Assembly: GCA_000403315.2 (NCBI GenBank)
Contig: KE159642.1
Span: 17,765-55,878 of the forward strand
Reading direction: 5' to 3'
DNA from: Lachnospiraceae bacterium A2
GTDB lineage: Bacteria > Bacillota > Clostridia > Lachnospirales > Lachnospiraceae
DNA length: 38,114 nucleotides
Positions 7,139 through 14,228 of this stretch are shown one piece after another. Both the position numbers and the translations under genes were made by a program. Each line of letters starts with the position of its first letter. The stretch's first letter is position 1. The notes below the pieces were generated by a model. The model was not told where the DNA came from, made no database searches, and saw only the letters and a list, made by a program, of their open reading frames with translations.

Positions 7139-8608
7139 ATGGGCTTAATTTCATGGATAAAGGAGAAATTCAAAATGCTGTTTAAAACGGACGATGAAAA
7201 GGCTTTCGGTGTGGAAACGTACCTGTCGCCGGAGATGGACGCTGCCATCAAGCTGTGGGGGCAGTTGGAGAGTGGTAAGCCACCGTGGGTAAAGGGCGAT
7301 ACCCGGACAATCCGCTTTTCAAATACTGTAGCCAGGGAGCTGTCTAAGCTGATTACACAGAATATTGACATCAAGGTGCAGTCAAAATATGGAACTGGGG
7401 AAACCGCCAAGAGAATCCAGAAATCCATCGATGATTATTTCCTGAAAAATGCTCAGCGGATTATGCAAGATGTGATTATGTTGGGTGGATCTATGGCGAA
7501 GTGGAACGGGAAAGGCATGGACTACATACCGCCAGACAGATTTCTTGTGACTGAATTTGACAGTAATGGGGAAGTGACCGGGGCGATATTTTTCTCATAC
7601 TACCAGAAAGAAAAGAAATTCTACACACGGGCAGAATGGCACAGGTTTGAGGACGGCGAACGCCGGGACGAAGCCGGGGAGAGCGTGTCTGTGAGAGCGT
7701 ACAGAGTTTCCAACAAAGCGTTTGTTTCTGATAACCAGGACGAAATCGGTAGACCGATAGACCTAAAAAACACCAAATGGGCAGATATTGTTCCAGAGTT
7801 TACAGCAGAAAACCTTGAAAAACCTTTATTTGTGTACATAAAGAACCCATACAGCAACACCGTAGACCCGGACAGCCCATTGGGGGTATCATGCTTTTCG
7901 GAGTGCATAGAGGAGCTGCGATGGCTGGATATCGCAATGTCAACACTGGGGGTGGAAACAGAGGACTCCGAACCGAAAATGATTGTTGGGCAGTCTGCAA
8001 TACAGTATGCAGAAGCGAACGGAATTGAACTTCCTAGAATGGTACTCAAGACCGGGCTGGACGATATGACAGATAAGCCATTTGAGCAGTGGCAGCCGAC
8101 GCTCCAAGTTGCGAGCCGAACAGACGGAATAAATTTCCTTCTCTCTATTATTTCTTACAAGACCGGGTTTGACCCAGGATATTTTGTCTTTAACGGTCAG
8201 ACGATTTCCGTTGCTACTGCCACCCAGGTAGAAGCAACGGAACGGCGCACAATTAACACGGTTGGAGATTACCGGGACATTCTATCATGCCCTGACAGCA
8301 ACGGAGACGGGCGTATAGGGGCGATTCATGACATAGCCTATATAATGGACGCTATGGCTGTTATCAACGGAGAATCGGCTCCTAGTGAGTTTGGGAACTA
8401 TGAAATATATGCTGACTTTGCAGACCTCACGAGAAATGCAGAGGAAGACAGGTCAAGGGCGTTGCTGCTGACAGACAAGGGGTTTTATCCTAAGTGGTAC
8501 TATCTGGTGCATAATGAAGGGTTCACGGAAAAAGAGGCGCGGGATATTGTGGCAGAAGCCAAGAGCGAGAATGAGCCGCAGGAAAGTGGATTATTTGGAG
8601 GAGAGTAA
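7139..8608 (+). CDS. portal protein
   Basis: The protein has 489 aa. The N-terminal region, the central VARELSKLITQNIDIKV block and the tail-proximal segment (GFDPGYFVFNGQTISVATATQVEA, about residues 342-365) match SPP1 gp6-like portals of Gram-positive siphoviruses. Twelve subunits would form the ring through which DNA enters and leaves the head and on which the connector and tail assemble. Start ATG 7139 has a GGTGAG site. The C-terminus, NEPQESGLFGGE, is partly duplicated in the next gene. It lies downstream of the terminase, separated by the block of small accessory genes. Confidence 0.95.
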   Translation: MGLISWIKEKFKMLFKTDDEKAFGVETYLSPEMDAAIKLWGQLESGKPPWVKGDTRTIRFSNTVARELSKLITQNIDIKVQSKYGTGETAKRIQKSIDDYFLKNAQRIMQDVIMLGGSMAKWNGKGMDYIPPDRFLVTEFDSNGEVTGAIFFSYYQKEKKFYTRAEWHRFEDGERRDEAGESVSVRAYRVSNKAFVSDNQDEIGRPIDLKNTKWADIVPEFTAENLEKPLFVYIKNPYSNTVDPDSPLGVSCFSECIEELRWLDIAMSTLGVETEDSEPKMIVGQSAIQYAEANGIELPRMVLKTGLDDMTDKPFEQWQPTLQVASRTDGINFLLSIISYKTGFDPGYFVFNGQTISVATATQVEATERRTINTVGDYRDILSCPDSNGDGRIGAIHDIAYIMDAMAVINGESAPSEFGNYEIYADFADLTRNAEEDRSRALLLTDKGFYPKWYYLVHNEGFTEKEARDIVAEAKSENEPQESGLFGGE

Positions 8609-8612
8609 GAAA

Positions 8613-8972
8613 ATGACAACATTTAAAAAAGGCGATATTGTAATCTGTAAAAAGCATGAAATTTCACAAAAACTTGTATGTGGCACAAACGGAATAAGGA
8701 TTGAAAATTATATTGACGATTATTTTTTCAATCGTGAAGCTGTTATTGAGTATACATACAAGGAGTACATGGAAGAACATTTTAAAAATGATATACACGA
8801 AGAATTTGAAGATAGGGACGAGTATAGCATAAGATTTTTGGACAATAACACAACCCTTGCATGGGTAGAAGCGGATGAACTTGTGCTAAAAGTCCCTATG
8901 GATAACTTAATAAATCTTATCCAAAGCGCAAGAAAGAATGAGCCGAAAGAGGGGTTGTTTGGGGAGGAGTAG
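8613..8972 (+). CDS. inserted protein ending in a copy of the portal C-terminus (119 aa)
   Basis: It starts at ATG 8613, using the GGAGGAG that lies in the last codons of the portal gene. Residues 1-105 are unrelated to portal (TFKKGDIVICKKHEIS at the start, acidic EEFEDRDEYSIRF in the middle, ADELVLKV). The first part resembles a small beta domain. The last twelve residues, NEPKEGLFGEE with preceding Lys, repeat the portal ending NEPQESGLFGGE, and the same DNA supplies the site for the next gene. The function is unknown. Confidence 0.8.
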   Translation: MTTFKKGDIVICKKHEISQKLVCGTNGIRIENYIDDYFFNREAVIEYTYKEYMEEHFKNDIHEEFEDRDEYSIRFLDNNTTLAWVEADELVLKVPMDNLINLIQSARKNEPKEGLFGEE

Positions 8973-8975
8973 AAG

Positions 8976-9203
8976 ATGACATTACAAGAATTTGCTGAAA
9001 AATTAGTGGAAGTATGGGGCGACATTTCTGAAAAAATGGAAAAGCTGGCAGAAGCATTACGAAAGGCATTTGATGAAGCCAATAAGAAAATCGAGGAACA
9101 CAAGCGACTATTGCGCCGACCGCCAAAATGGTACTCTAAAGCCAACAATCCTGCTATGATTGTAAGTAGGCGCAGGGTGTATCATTGCAGGGATAAGTGT
9201 TAG
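8976..9203 (+). CDS. small coiled-coil basic protein (75 aa)
   Basis: ATG 8976 follows a GGGGAGGAG site in the duplicated portal tail. Residues 1-48 form a long amphipathic helix (TLQEFAEKLVEVWGDISEKMEKLAEALRKAFDEANKKIEE). The C-terminal 25 residues are basic (RRPPKWYSKANNPAMIVSRRRVYHCRDKC). No family is recognised with confidence. Similar short coiled-coil proteins are common in this position of Clostridia prophages. Confidence 0.7.
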   Translation: MTLQEFAEKLVEVWGDISEKMEKLAEALRKAFDEANKKIEEHKRLLRRPPKWYSKANNPAMIVSRRRVYHCRDKC

Positions 9204-9213
9204 GAGGAAAAGC

Positions 9214-9435
9214 ATGAAAAGTAATATTGTATCAATAACAGCACAGTCAGGAACGGAGCCTTGCAAAGTGGATATTGCAGTAATGCACGAATCATTGTTA
9301 CAGCTTCCGGCAGAGAAATATTTGGAACTGTATCATATGATGAAGGATAGAGTTGAAAATAAAATATATTCTATTCCGAAATTGCCGCCATTTTCTAAAG
9401 GCGGAACATTTGATGGTGGGATTGGTTTATTATGA
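9214..9435 (+). CDS. small phage protein (73 aa)
   Basis: It has a strong TTAGGAGGAAAAGC site before ATG 9214. The sequence is a mixed alpha/beta domain (NIVSITAQSGTEPCKVDIAV, QLPAEKYLELYHMMKDRV) with a Gly-rich end (KGGTFDGGIGLL). No motif identifies a function. It lies between the portal and a minor capsid gene. Confidence 0.7.
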   Translation: MKSNIVSITAQSGTEPCKVDIAVMHESLLQLPAEKYLELYHMMKDRVENKIYSIPKLPPFSKGGTFDGGIGLL

Positions 9436-9477
9436 GAATCAGACAGCACATAGGGAATGTTGAAAGGGCGTGATGAT

Positions 9478-9981
9478 TTGGCAATCAGCAAGAATTATTT
9501 CAAAAACCTATTCAAAAAACTGAATATCAATGTTAATGAGGGCGGCGTGTCCGTAAATATCAATATGACGCGATTCGGAATCAAGCTGGATAAGGCGCAG
9601 GACGCTCTGGACAATGAATTTCTTACCCGAATGCTCCAACACGTTCCCGGTGAAGATGGCGGCGCATTACGGGCGGATATTGAGCGATTTAATAGGACAA
9701 ACGGAGAAAGGGGCGTTATATATGCTTATAATCCGAACGGCGTACCATATGGGCATTATCAGCATACAGGAATCATGTATGCAGACCCAAAGACCGGGAA
9801 AGGAGCATTTTACAAGCCAGATTATGGATTTTGGAGCAGACCGGGAGTGGAGAAAGTGCCAACCACACGCCTATTGCATTATCAAAACCCGGATGCTGTG
9901 CGTGATTGGGCGAGATATACAGCAGAGCATGAGAAAGAAGCGATTGTTGAAGCGGCGAAAAATGGATTTAGAAAGGATTAA
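9478..9981 (+). CDS. minor capsid / head-tail joining protein (Minor_capsid_2-like)
   Basis: The start is put at TTG 9478 (MAISKNYFKNLF) with GAAAGGGCG upstream; ATG 9457 is possible but has a poorly spaced site. The body carries the family pattern: LTRMLQHVPGEDGGALRADI near residue 45, a Tyr/Gly-rich centre (PYGHYQHTG-MYADPKTGKGAFY), and RLLHYQNPDAVRDWARYTA near the C-terminus. In A118-like phages the homologous gene lies between Minor_capsid_1 and Minor_capsid_3 and helps complete the head-tail joint. Here it is upstream of the scaffold, a displaced position. Family assignment is from memory of the pattern. Confidence 0.75.
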   Translation: MAISKNYFKNLFKKLNINVNEGGVSVNINMTRFGIKLDKAQDALDNEFLTRMLQHVPGEDGGALRADIERFNRTNGERGVIYAYNPNGVPYGHYQHTGIMYADPKTGKGAFYKPDYGFWSRPGVEKVPTTRLLHYQNPDAVRDWARYTAEHEKEAIVEAAKNGFRKD

Positions 9982-9985
9982 AACT

Positions 9986-10180
9986 ATGAAAAGAACAGTA
10001 ATTTTTAATTTTCCCGATGGTTTTCAATTTCCAGAAGAATTCAATCGTGAACATTGCAAACCATGTCCATTTTATCAAGAAGATGACGAACTAGAAGAAC
10101 TTGATTATTGCTTTACTCCTACAGGAAATTATTCGTGCCCATTTTACGGAAAAAGCGAGAATGGAGAAATAGAGATTTAG
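9986..10180 (+). CDS. small protein with CPFY motifs (64 aa)
   Basis: ATG 9986 has AAAGGA 9 bases upstream, within the last codons of the previous gene. It contains HCKPCPFYQEDDELEELDYC and SCPFYGKS, two short C-PFY motifs like the zinc knuckles of other small genes in this window. It is very acidic. The function is unknown. Confidence 0.7.
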   Translation: MKRTVIFNFPDGFQFPEEFNREHCKPCPFYQEDDELEELDYCFTPTGNYSCPFYGKSENGEIEI

Positions 10181-10210
10181 TCAAGAGGACAGCAGGAAAG
10201 GAGTAGGGGA

Positions 10211-10404
10211 ATGGTTTTAGCATTTACAGAGGAGCAAAAAAAGAGATTGAAGCAAGGGGAATGACGGTAATACAAACAAAATTGCTCCTGCACAGGTTTG
10301 TAAAGGCAACTAAACCCGTTTTTGATAAGGCGTGGGATATGTGCAAGAATACGAGCAAAGAGCAGATGGAGGAATATTTTAAGCCTGACGAGGAAAAAAG
10401 CTGA
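10211..10404 (+). pseudogene. frameshifted small phage gene, or gene using -1 frameshifting
   Basis: ATG 10211, after an AAGGAG-type site, encodes MVLAFTEEQKKR and then runs to a stop at 10262-10264. Shifting to the -1 frame at 10243 gives EIEARGMTVIQTKLLLHRF and on to a TGA at 10402-10404, 54 codons that continue the same protein naturally. The junction is A AAA AAG at 10237-10243, in the correct phase for a dnaX-type slippery heptamer. Either one base was lost or gained in a run of seven A, or ribosomes shift here. The final TGA overlaps the next ATG (TGATG). Confidence 0.6.
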
Positions 10405-11681
10405 TGTTTACCCCAGAATATCTCAATGAATTAGTGGAAAGTAGCCACGCCGCCGCATCTGAATTTAATATGTACCTGACAAACAAGGTCATTGACTCTG
10501 TTGTCAACCTCTTTGAGTCAGAGGGCGAAATAAAGATTATTCCGTCCAATGTGCAGAGATTGAAGCTTCTAAACGAGCAATCAGGCATACTGGTGTCAGA
10601 TATTGAAAAGGAAATAAGAAAGAGATTACCGGGTGTTGAAAGTAAAATCCGTGAAGCATTTTTAAAAGCTGGATATGAAATCAACGAGGATATAAATAAA
10701 TCCGTGGCTGATATGGTGGAATCTGACAAGGAATTAAAGGATTTTGTCGGCAAAGCCCCACGCCTTGAAAATCTGACAGAAAGTGAAAAGAAGCTGTTGG
10801 ATGCGGCATATAAGCGGACAAAGGGAGAAATCCGCAACTTGACAAGGACAACAGCGTCAGACCTTAACCAGCAGTTTAATAAGTCTTGTGATGCGGCATG
10901 GTGGAAAGCCACGCATGGAGTTGACAGAAACACGGCTATCAGAGAAGCTATAACAGAAGTATCAAAATACGGAACGCATGTTGTGTATAAGGGTGGCAGA
11001 AAAATGACCGTTGAAGCCGCTGTTAGAATGTGCGTGCTAACTGGAATCAATCAAGCCAATGCAGAAATAACATTGACAGAATGTGCCAATGCAGGATTAA
11101 GAACGGTTCTTGTTAGTAGCCATATTGGGGCAAGATATACTGACAAAGAGGAGCCGGCGAACCACCAGAGCTGGCAAGGAAAAATATATTCTATATCTGA
11201 TTCATTATTAGAAAAGATGGGGTACGAAGAACCCAAAAAGAATATTTTGGGTAAGATAAAAGATTTTTTTCAACGATTCAAGAGACAGAAAAAATACCCT
11301 GATTTGGTGGAAGTTACCGGGTACGGAACGGTTACGGGGCTATGCGGCGCGAATTGCCGACACACAATGCATATGCACTATCCCGGAAACAGCAACCCAT
11401 ACAAGGACTATGACAATGAGGAAAACAGGCAGAAATATGACTTGTTTCAGAAACAGCGGGAAATGGAGCGGCGCATTAGAGATACTAAGAAGCGAATGTA
11501 TAATATTAAGCACTCTATCAAAATTCTGCATGATGAAAACGCTATTTCTGCTATGAAAGAGGAGTTATCAGAAGTTAAAGCATTGTTTGATAGGCAGTTT
11601 GGGGAGTATGAGAGTTTTTGCAAACAAAACGGATTGCATATCGACCAAGAGCGGCTATATGTGGGAAATCAGAAGCAATGA
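10404..11681 (+). CDS. minor capsid protein (Phage_min_cap2-like)
   Basis: The protein has 425 aa. After a helical N-terminal 150 residues comes the characteristic core: ATHGVDRNTAIREAITEVSKYG (about 172-193), RKMTVEAAVRMCVLTGINQANA (about 200-221) and SSHIGARYTDKEEPANHQSWQGKIYSI (about 240-265). A C-terminal CGANCRHTMHMHYPG (about 313-327) completes it. This is the PF06152-type minor capsid protein of A118-like phages, which binds the portal region inside the head. A long charged coiled coil ends the protein. ATG overlaps the preceding TGA. Confidence 0.92.
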   Translation: MFTPEYLNELVESSHAAASEFNMYLTNKVIDSVVNLFESEGEIKIIPSNVQRLKLLNEQSGILVSDIEKEIRKRLPGVESKIREAFLKAGYEINEDINKSVADMVESDKELKDFVGKAPRLENLTESEKKLLDAAYKRTKGEIRNLTRTTASDLNQQFNKSCDAAWWKATHGVDRNTAIREAITEVSKYGTHVVYKGGRKMTVEAAVRMCVLTGINQANAEITLTECANAGLRTVLVSSHIGARYTDKEEPANHQSWQGKIYSISDSLLEKMGYEEPKKNILGKIKDFFQRFKRQKKYPDLVEVTGYGTVTGLCGANCRHTMHMHYPGNSNPYKDYDNEENRQKYDLFQKQREMERRIRDTKKRMYNIKHSIKILHDENAISAMKEELSEVKALFDRQFGEYESFCKQNGLHIDQERLYVGNQKQ

Positions 11682-11767
11682 CCGCATAAAGGTAGCTGAT
11701 TTCGGCAGGGAGCAGACAAAGCGGAGTAATGCAGGGACAAGAAGATATAGGAAGGAGAAATCATAAT

Positions 11768-12052
11768 ATGTCAATGCAGTTAATATCAGAAAAATTATTG
11801 GAAAGAGAAATAAAACGACTGGAGGATTCTGGTAGACCAGAGGAAAGTGAACTTTTATATTATCAATGCAAAAAGGAACTGGCGGTTATTGAAAAACTGA
11901 AAATCAATAAGATTGATATGCGTGGAGAAATTGAGGAAGTGAATCAGAAGATTGCGAGCCAAGCAATATATTTCATGGAGCAACAGGAATTTGAAACTAT
12001 GGAAGAAAAGGCGAGGAAGTATGATATTATTGCCGGAATTGCTTCTGAATAA
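11768..12052 (+). CDS. small coiled-coil phage protein (94 aa)
   Basis: The start is placed at ATG 11768 because GAAGGAG lies 10 bases upstream; a further upstream in-frame ATG at 11729 lacks a site. It is almost wholly helical and charged (MQLISEKLLEREIKRLEDSGR, KRKELAVIEKLKI-like heptads). It ends at a phage-type promoter, so it closes the portal-minor capsid unit. The 86 bases before it hold no clear gene. Confidence 0.7.
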   Translation: MSMQLISEKLLEREIKRLEDSGRPEESELLYYQCKKELAVIEKLKINKIDMRGEIEEVNQKIASQAIYFMEQQEFETMEEKARKYDIIAGIASE

Positions 12053-12086
12053 TTGGTACAACCCCCGCCCGAATCTGTTGTAAAAT
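12053..12086 (+). promoter_or_regulatory. phage-type promoter copy 2 (TTGGTACAAC / TAAAAT)
   Basis: TTGGTACAAC at 12053-12062 is followed by 18 bp and TAAAAT at 12081-12086. It has almost no leader: the GGAGA site of the gene at 12119 is within about 25 bases of the expected start point. Confidence 0.75.
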
Positions 12087-12118
12087 TGTGGTAGGAGGTA
12101 GGGAAGAAAGGAGATAAA

Positions 12119-12400
12119 ATGGTAGTAGCTGAATTTGGAAAAGGAAACGTGCTGATTACTCCATCTGTGGATGGTGATTTTGAAAAAGGATGTCTCATTT
12201 TGCAAAACGGAAAAGGTACTGGCGTAGTCGGCGGCGAAAAGTCAACAGAGAATTTTTCTGCCAGTGAGGAAGATATTGTGCTCACGTTTGAGAATGCCGC
12301 AAGTGTCGATGTGGTAATTCGCAATCTTGAAAAGCTGAAAAAGATGATGGGCGGTGAGGTAGAGGGTTGTCGCATGATTGAGGATAGTTTGTATGAATAG
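12119..12400 (+). CDS. small phage protein (93 aa)
   Basis: It is the first gene after promoter copy 2, with AAAGGAG before ATG 12119. The sequence looks beta-rich in the first half (VVAEFGKGNVLITPSVDGDFEKGCLILQNGKG) with a helical C-terminus (NLEKLKKMMGG). Its TAG overlaps the next start (ATGAATAG), so the two genes are translationally coupled. The function is unknown; small modifiers of this form accompany structural genes in related prophages. Confidence 0.75.
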   Translation: MVVAEFGKGNVLITPSVDGDFEKGCLILQNGKGTGVVGGEKSTENFSASEEDIVLTFENAASVDVVIRNLEKLKKMMGGEVEGCRMIEDSLYE

Positions 12401-12761
12401 GTGGGTAGAATACAATCCTAATCCCAAGGAAAGGCGTGTCGGCGATTGCGCCATTCGTGCGTGCTGTAAAGCCACAAACCGCACATGGAATGAAGTATTT
12501 GACGACCTTGTACAGATTGCGTACCGTCAAAAGGACGTTCTGTCGGCAAATAAGGTGTGGGGCGAATACCTGGCAGACAACGGCTATGTGCGATATGAGC
12601 CGGATTACCCTATGGACGTGTATAAATTCTGTTGCAACTTTCCACATGGTACATACGTTTTGGGTCTTGACGGTCATGTGGTGACGGTGGTAGACGGTCT
12701 GTTCTATGATACTTGGGATTCGTCTGGGAAGAGCGTGATTTATTTTTGGGAGATGGGATAG
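12393..12761 (+). CDS. papain/C39-fold-like small protein (122 aa)
   Basis: ATG 12393 overlaps the previous stop. The sequence shows a Cys motif near residue 17 (RRVGDCAIRACCKAT) and, after helices, HGTYVLGLDGHVVTVVDGLFYDTWDSSGKSV. The DGHVV-VVDG-YDTWDS pattern is the His-containing half of papain-like or C39-type peptidase folds, giving a candidate Cys-His-Asp triad. Small proteins of this type occur in many gut phages without known substrates. A role in virion protein processing is possible but unproved. Confidence 0.75.
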   Translation: MNRWVEYNPNPKERRVGDCAIRACCKATNRTWNEVFDDLVQIAYRQKDVLSANKVWGEYLADNGYVRYEPDYPMDVYKFCCNFPHGTYVLGLDGHVVTVVDGLFYDTWDSSGKSVIYFWEMG

Positions 12762-12767
12762 GTAAAA

Positions 12768-13157
12768 ATGATAAACGAAAAAGAGATAATTAAAGATATA
12801 AGGGAATGGAGCAAGGAAAGGGAAATTAAGTGGACTACCGAAAGCGTGATTGCCCTATTGGAATCTGCCCGAAGTCTTGGAGATTTAAGACCTTGCAAAG
12901 TAACCATTGTCAGGGATATAGTTGTTGGACTATTAGGAATTAAAGAAGAAAAAGAAGAACATAATGCCTATTTCCATAGGTGGAATGTCGATACTACAGA
13001 CGAAGGTGATATTCTATCCGCTGTTGTTGAGTATGAAGACGGAAGCATTCATTTTGTAAAGCCTTGGCAAATTAGATTTACTGACCGACAGAAAGTAAAT
13101 ATCAGTATTGATTCTAAGGTTATTGCAAATGCAGTAGTAAAAATGATGAAAGACTGA
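12768..13157 (+). CDS. phage protein of unknown function (129 aa)
   Basis: It starts at ATG 12768, 6 bases after the previous stop, with only a weak site, so coupling is likely. The N-terminal half is helical (EKEIIKDIREWSKEREIKW, VIALLESARSL). The second half is beta-rich (DILSAVVEYEDGSIHFVKPWQIRF) and ends with a helix. No catalytic motif is seen. It is the last gene before a sigma-A-type promoter. Confidence 0.75.
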   Translation: MINEKEIIKDIREWSKEREIKWTTESVIALLESARSLGDLRPCKVTIVRDIVVGLLGIKEEKEEHNAYFHRWNVDTTDEGDILSAVVEYEDGSIHFVKPWQIRFTDRQKVNISIDSKVIANAVVKMMKD

Positions 13158-13186
13158 TTGCAACCCCTCTATAAAATTGCTATAAT
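13158..13186 (+). promoter_or_regulatory. consensus-like sigma-A promoter (TTGCAA-17-TATAAT)
   Basis: TTGCAA (13158-13163), 17 bp, then a perfect TATAAT (13181-13186). It is distinct from the GGTACAA family: the -35 box is near consensus, the GGTA is absent and the spacing is standard. It would start transcription of the gene set 13214-14127 with host RNA polymerase alone, which may matter because that set ends with the candidate regulator. Confidence 0.7.
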
Positions 13187-13213
13187 GAGGGAAATACAGA
13201 GCGGAGGTATATT

Positions 13214-13402
13214 ATGAAAATAGCACCAGATTGCGTTGATAAATGTTGTATTTGCCGAAATTCTGGAAATTGCCTTGCTGGTAATGGAGATGATGATTTT
13301 ATGCCAGCGACAAAAGAACAGATTGAAGAAAGGCTAAAGGACGATAGATATTCTGCATATCAGGATAAATTGCGGAATTTCATTGAAAGTTTGTATCATT
13401 AG
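13214..13402 (+). CDS. small Cys-rich protein (62 aa)
   Basis: It is the first gene after the sigma-A-type promoter, with AGCGGAGG before ATG 13214. The N-terminus has closely spaced cysteines (CVDKCCICRNSGNCLAG) that suggest metal binding. The rest is helical (ATKEQIEERLKDDRYSAYQDKLRNFIESLYH). The function is unknown. Confidence 0.75.
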   Translation: MKIAPDCVDKCCICRNSGNCLAGNGDDDFMPATKEQIEERLKDDRYSAYQDKLRNFIESLYH

Positions 13403-13416
13403 CGGAGGATTGGAGA

Positions 13417-13566
13417 ATGGAAATTCCAGTAATAATAGGCTCATTGGCGATGCTTAGCGAAGTTTCGATTTTGGTTTTTATGCTAATGAAAGAGTGGTTT
13501 CTTCCGTTTGTCGGCCAATGTGTATGTGATTTTTATGGAAAGGTTAAGGGAAGATATGGAAAATAG
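13417..13566 (+). CDS. small membrane protein (49 aa)
   Basis: ATG 13417 follows GCGGAGGATTGGAGA. Residues 4-24 (PVIIGSLAMLSEVSILVFMLM) form one membrane segment, followed by a short basic tail. Its stop lies inside the next gene, so the two membrane proteins overlap and are probably coupled. The pair could be an accessory lysis, surface-exclusion or immunity function, but nothing specific is visible. Confidence 0.6.
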   Translation: MEIPVIIGSLAMLSEVSILVFMLMKEWFLPFVGQCVCDFYGKVKGRYGK

Positions 13567-13831
13567 GGATAATGTGAAGGAAAAAGAAAACAGTGCAACA
13601 GATGCATTAGGCGCACTGGTTAAGCAACTTAAAGCAATGTGGATAGTGATTGTTCTTTTAATTATTCTGCTTGTCGGAACAAATATGGCTTGGTTGTATG
13701 TGTTCCAGTCCTATGACTATGTATCACAGGACGGCGAAGGATACAATTACTACAACAAAGAGATTGAAGGTGATGTGCATAATGGGACAGAAGATAAGAA
13801 GCAAGAAGAAGGGCAGAACCAGGGGAACTAA
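13556..13831 (+). CDS. single-span membrane protein (91 aa)
   Basis: The start is placed at ATG 13556 with AAGGGA close upstream; ATG 13535 is an alternative. An acidic/basic N-terminal helix (NRDNVKEKENSATDALGALVKQLKAM) precedes a strong membrane segment, WIVIVLLIILLVGTNMAWLY, and an acidic, probably external, C-terminus. It overlaps the membrane gene at 13417. The function is unknown. Confidence 0.7.
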   Translation: MENRDNVKEKENSATDALGALVKQLKAMWIVIVLLIILLVGTNMAWLYVFQSYDYVSQDGEGYNYYNKEIEGDVHNGTEDKKQEEGQNQGN

Positions 13832-13854
13832 GAAGAAAAGAAAGTAGCGGTGGC

Positions 13855-14127
13855 ATGAGGAAGAAGAAAGAAAAAGAAGTTGAAGGATTTGTTAAATGGG
13901 AATTGGAACTTTTTAGAAATGAGTGTAATTTCACGCCGGACGAATCCATGTTCTTTGATTTGAGGAATGAAGGCGATGGAATGAGTTTTGAAGAAATCGC
14001 CGGGAAAATGGGATATTGCATGACTAAAATCAATAAACTTTCCGAATCCGTCACCGAAAAGATTATAAAGGTATTGCCGCTTAAAGAAGCATTTTTTAAG
14101 AAATACCGCGATAAATACGGCGAATAA
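13855..14127 (+). CDS. sigma-region-4-like helix-turn-helix regulator (90 aa)
   Basis: The centre reads FTPDESMFFDLRNEGDGMSFEEIAGKMG followed by YCMTKINKLSESVTEKIIKVL. The pattern is a helix with DE-MFFDLR, then the helix-turn-helix MSFEEIAGKMGYCMTKINKLS, as in region 4 of sigma-70 and in ArpU/RinA-type phage late regulators. It ends an operon with its own sigma-A-type promoter and a terminator just after it. This makes it the best candidate in the window for the activator of the eight GGTACAA promoters; that link is an inference. Confidence 0.75.
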   Translation: MRKKKEKEVEGFVKWELELFRNECNFTPDESMFFDLRNEGDGMSFEEIAGKMGYCMTKINKLSESVTEKIIKVLPLKEAFFKKYRDKYGE

Positions 14128-14151
14128 TTGAATAAAAAACGCAACATAAAC

Positions 14152-14187
14152 GAGGGTTTTCCGAGTATGGGAAATCCTCTATTTTTA
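14152..14187 (+). terminator. intrinsic terminator after the regulator gene
   Basis: GAGGGTTTTCC (14152-14162) pairs with GGGAAATCCTC (14169-14179): 11 bp with two G-U pairs and a 6-base loop, followed by TATTTTTA. It closes the 13214-14127 operon. Confidence 0.8.
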
Positions 14188-14228
14188 TGCGAAAATTTAC
14201 CCATAGAAATAAATCGGAGGGCGTTCAG

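Noticed and set aside
11682..11767. Extension of the minor capsid gene in another frame
   Set aside because: About 28 codons are open after the stop, but there is no start or site and the upstream protein already has a plausible end.
13158..13186. Ninth member of the GGTACAA promoter family
   Set aside because: It lacks GGTA and has a 17-bp spacer between TTGCAA and TATAAT, so it is an ordinary sigma-A promoter.
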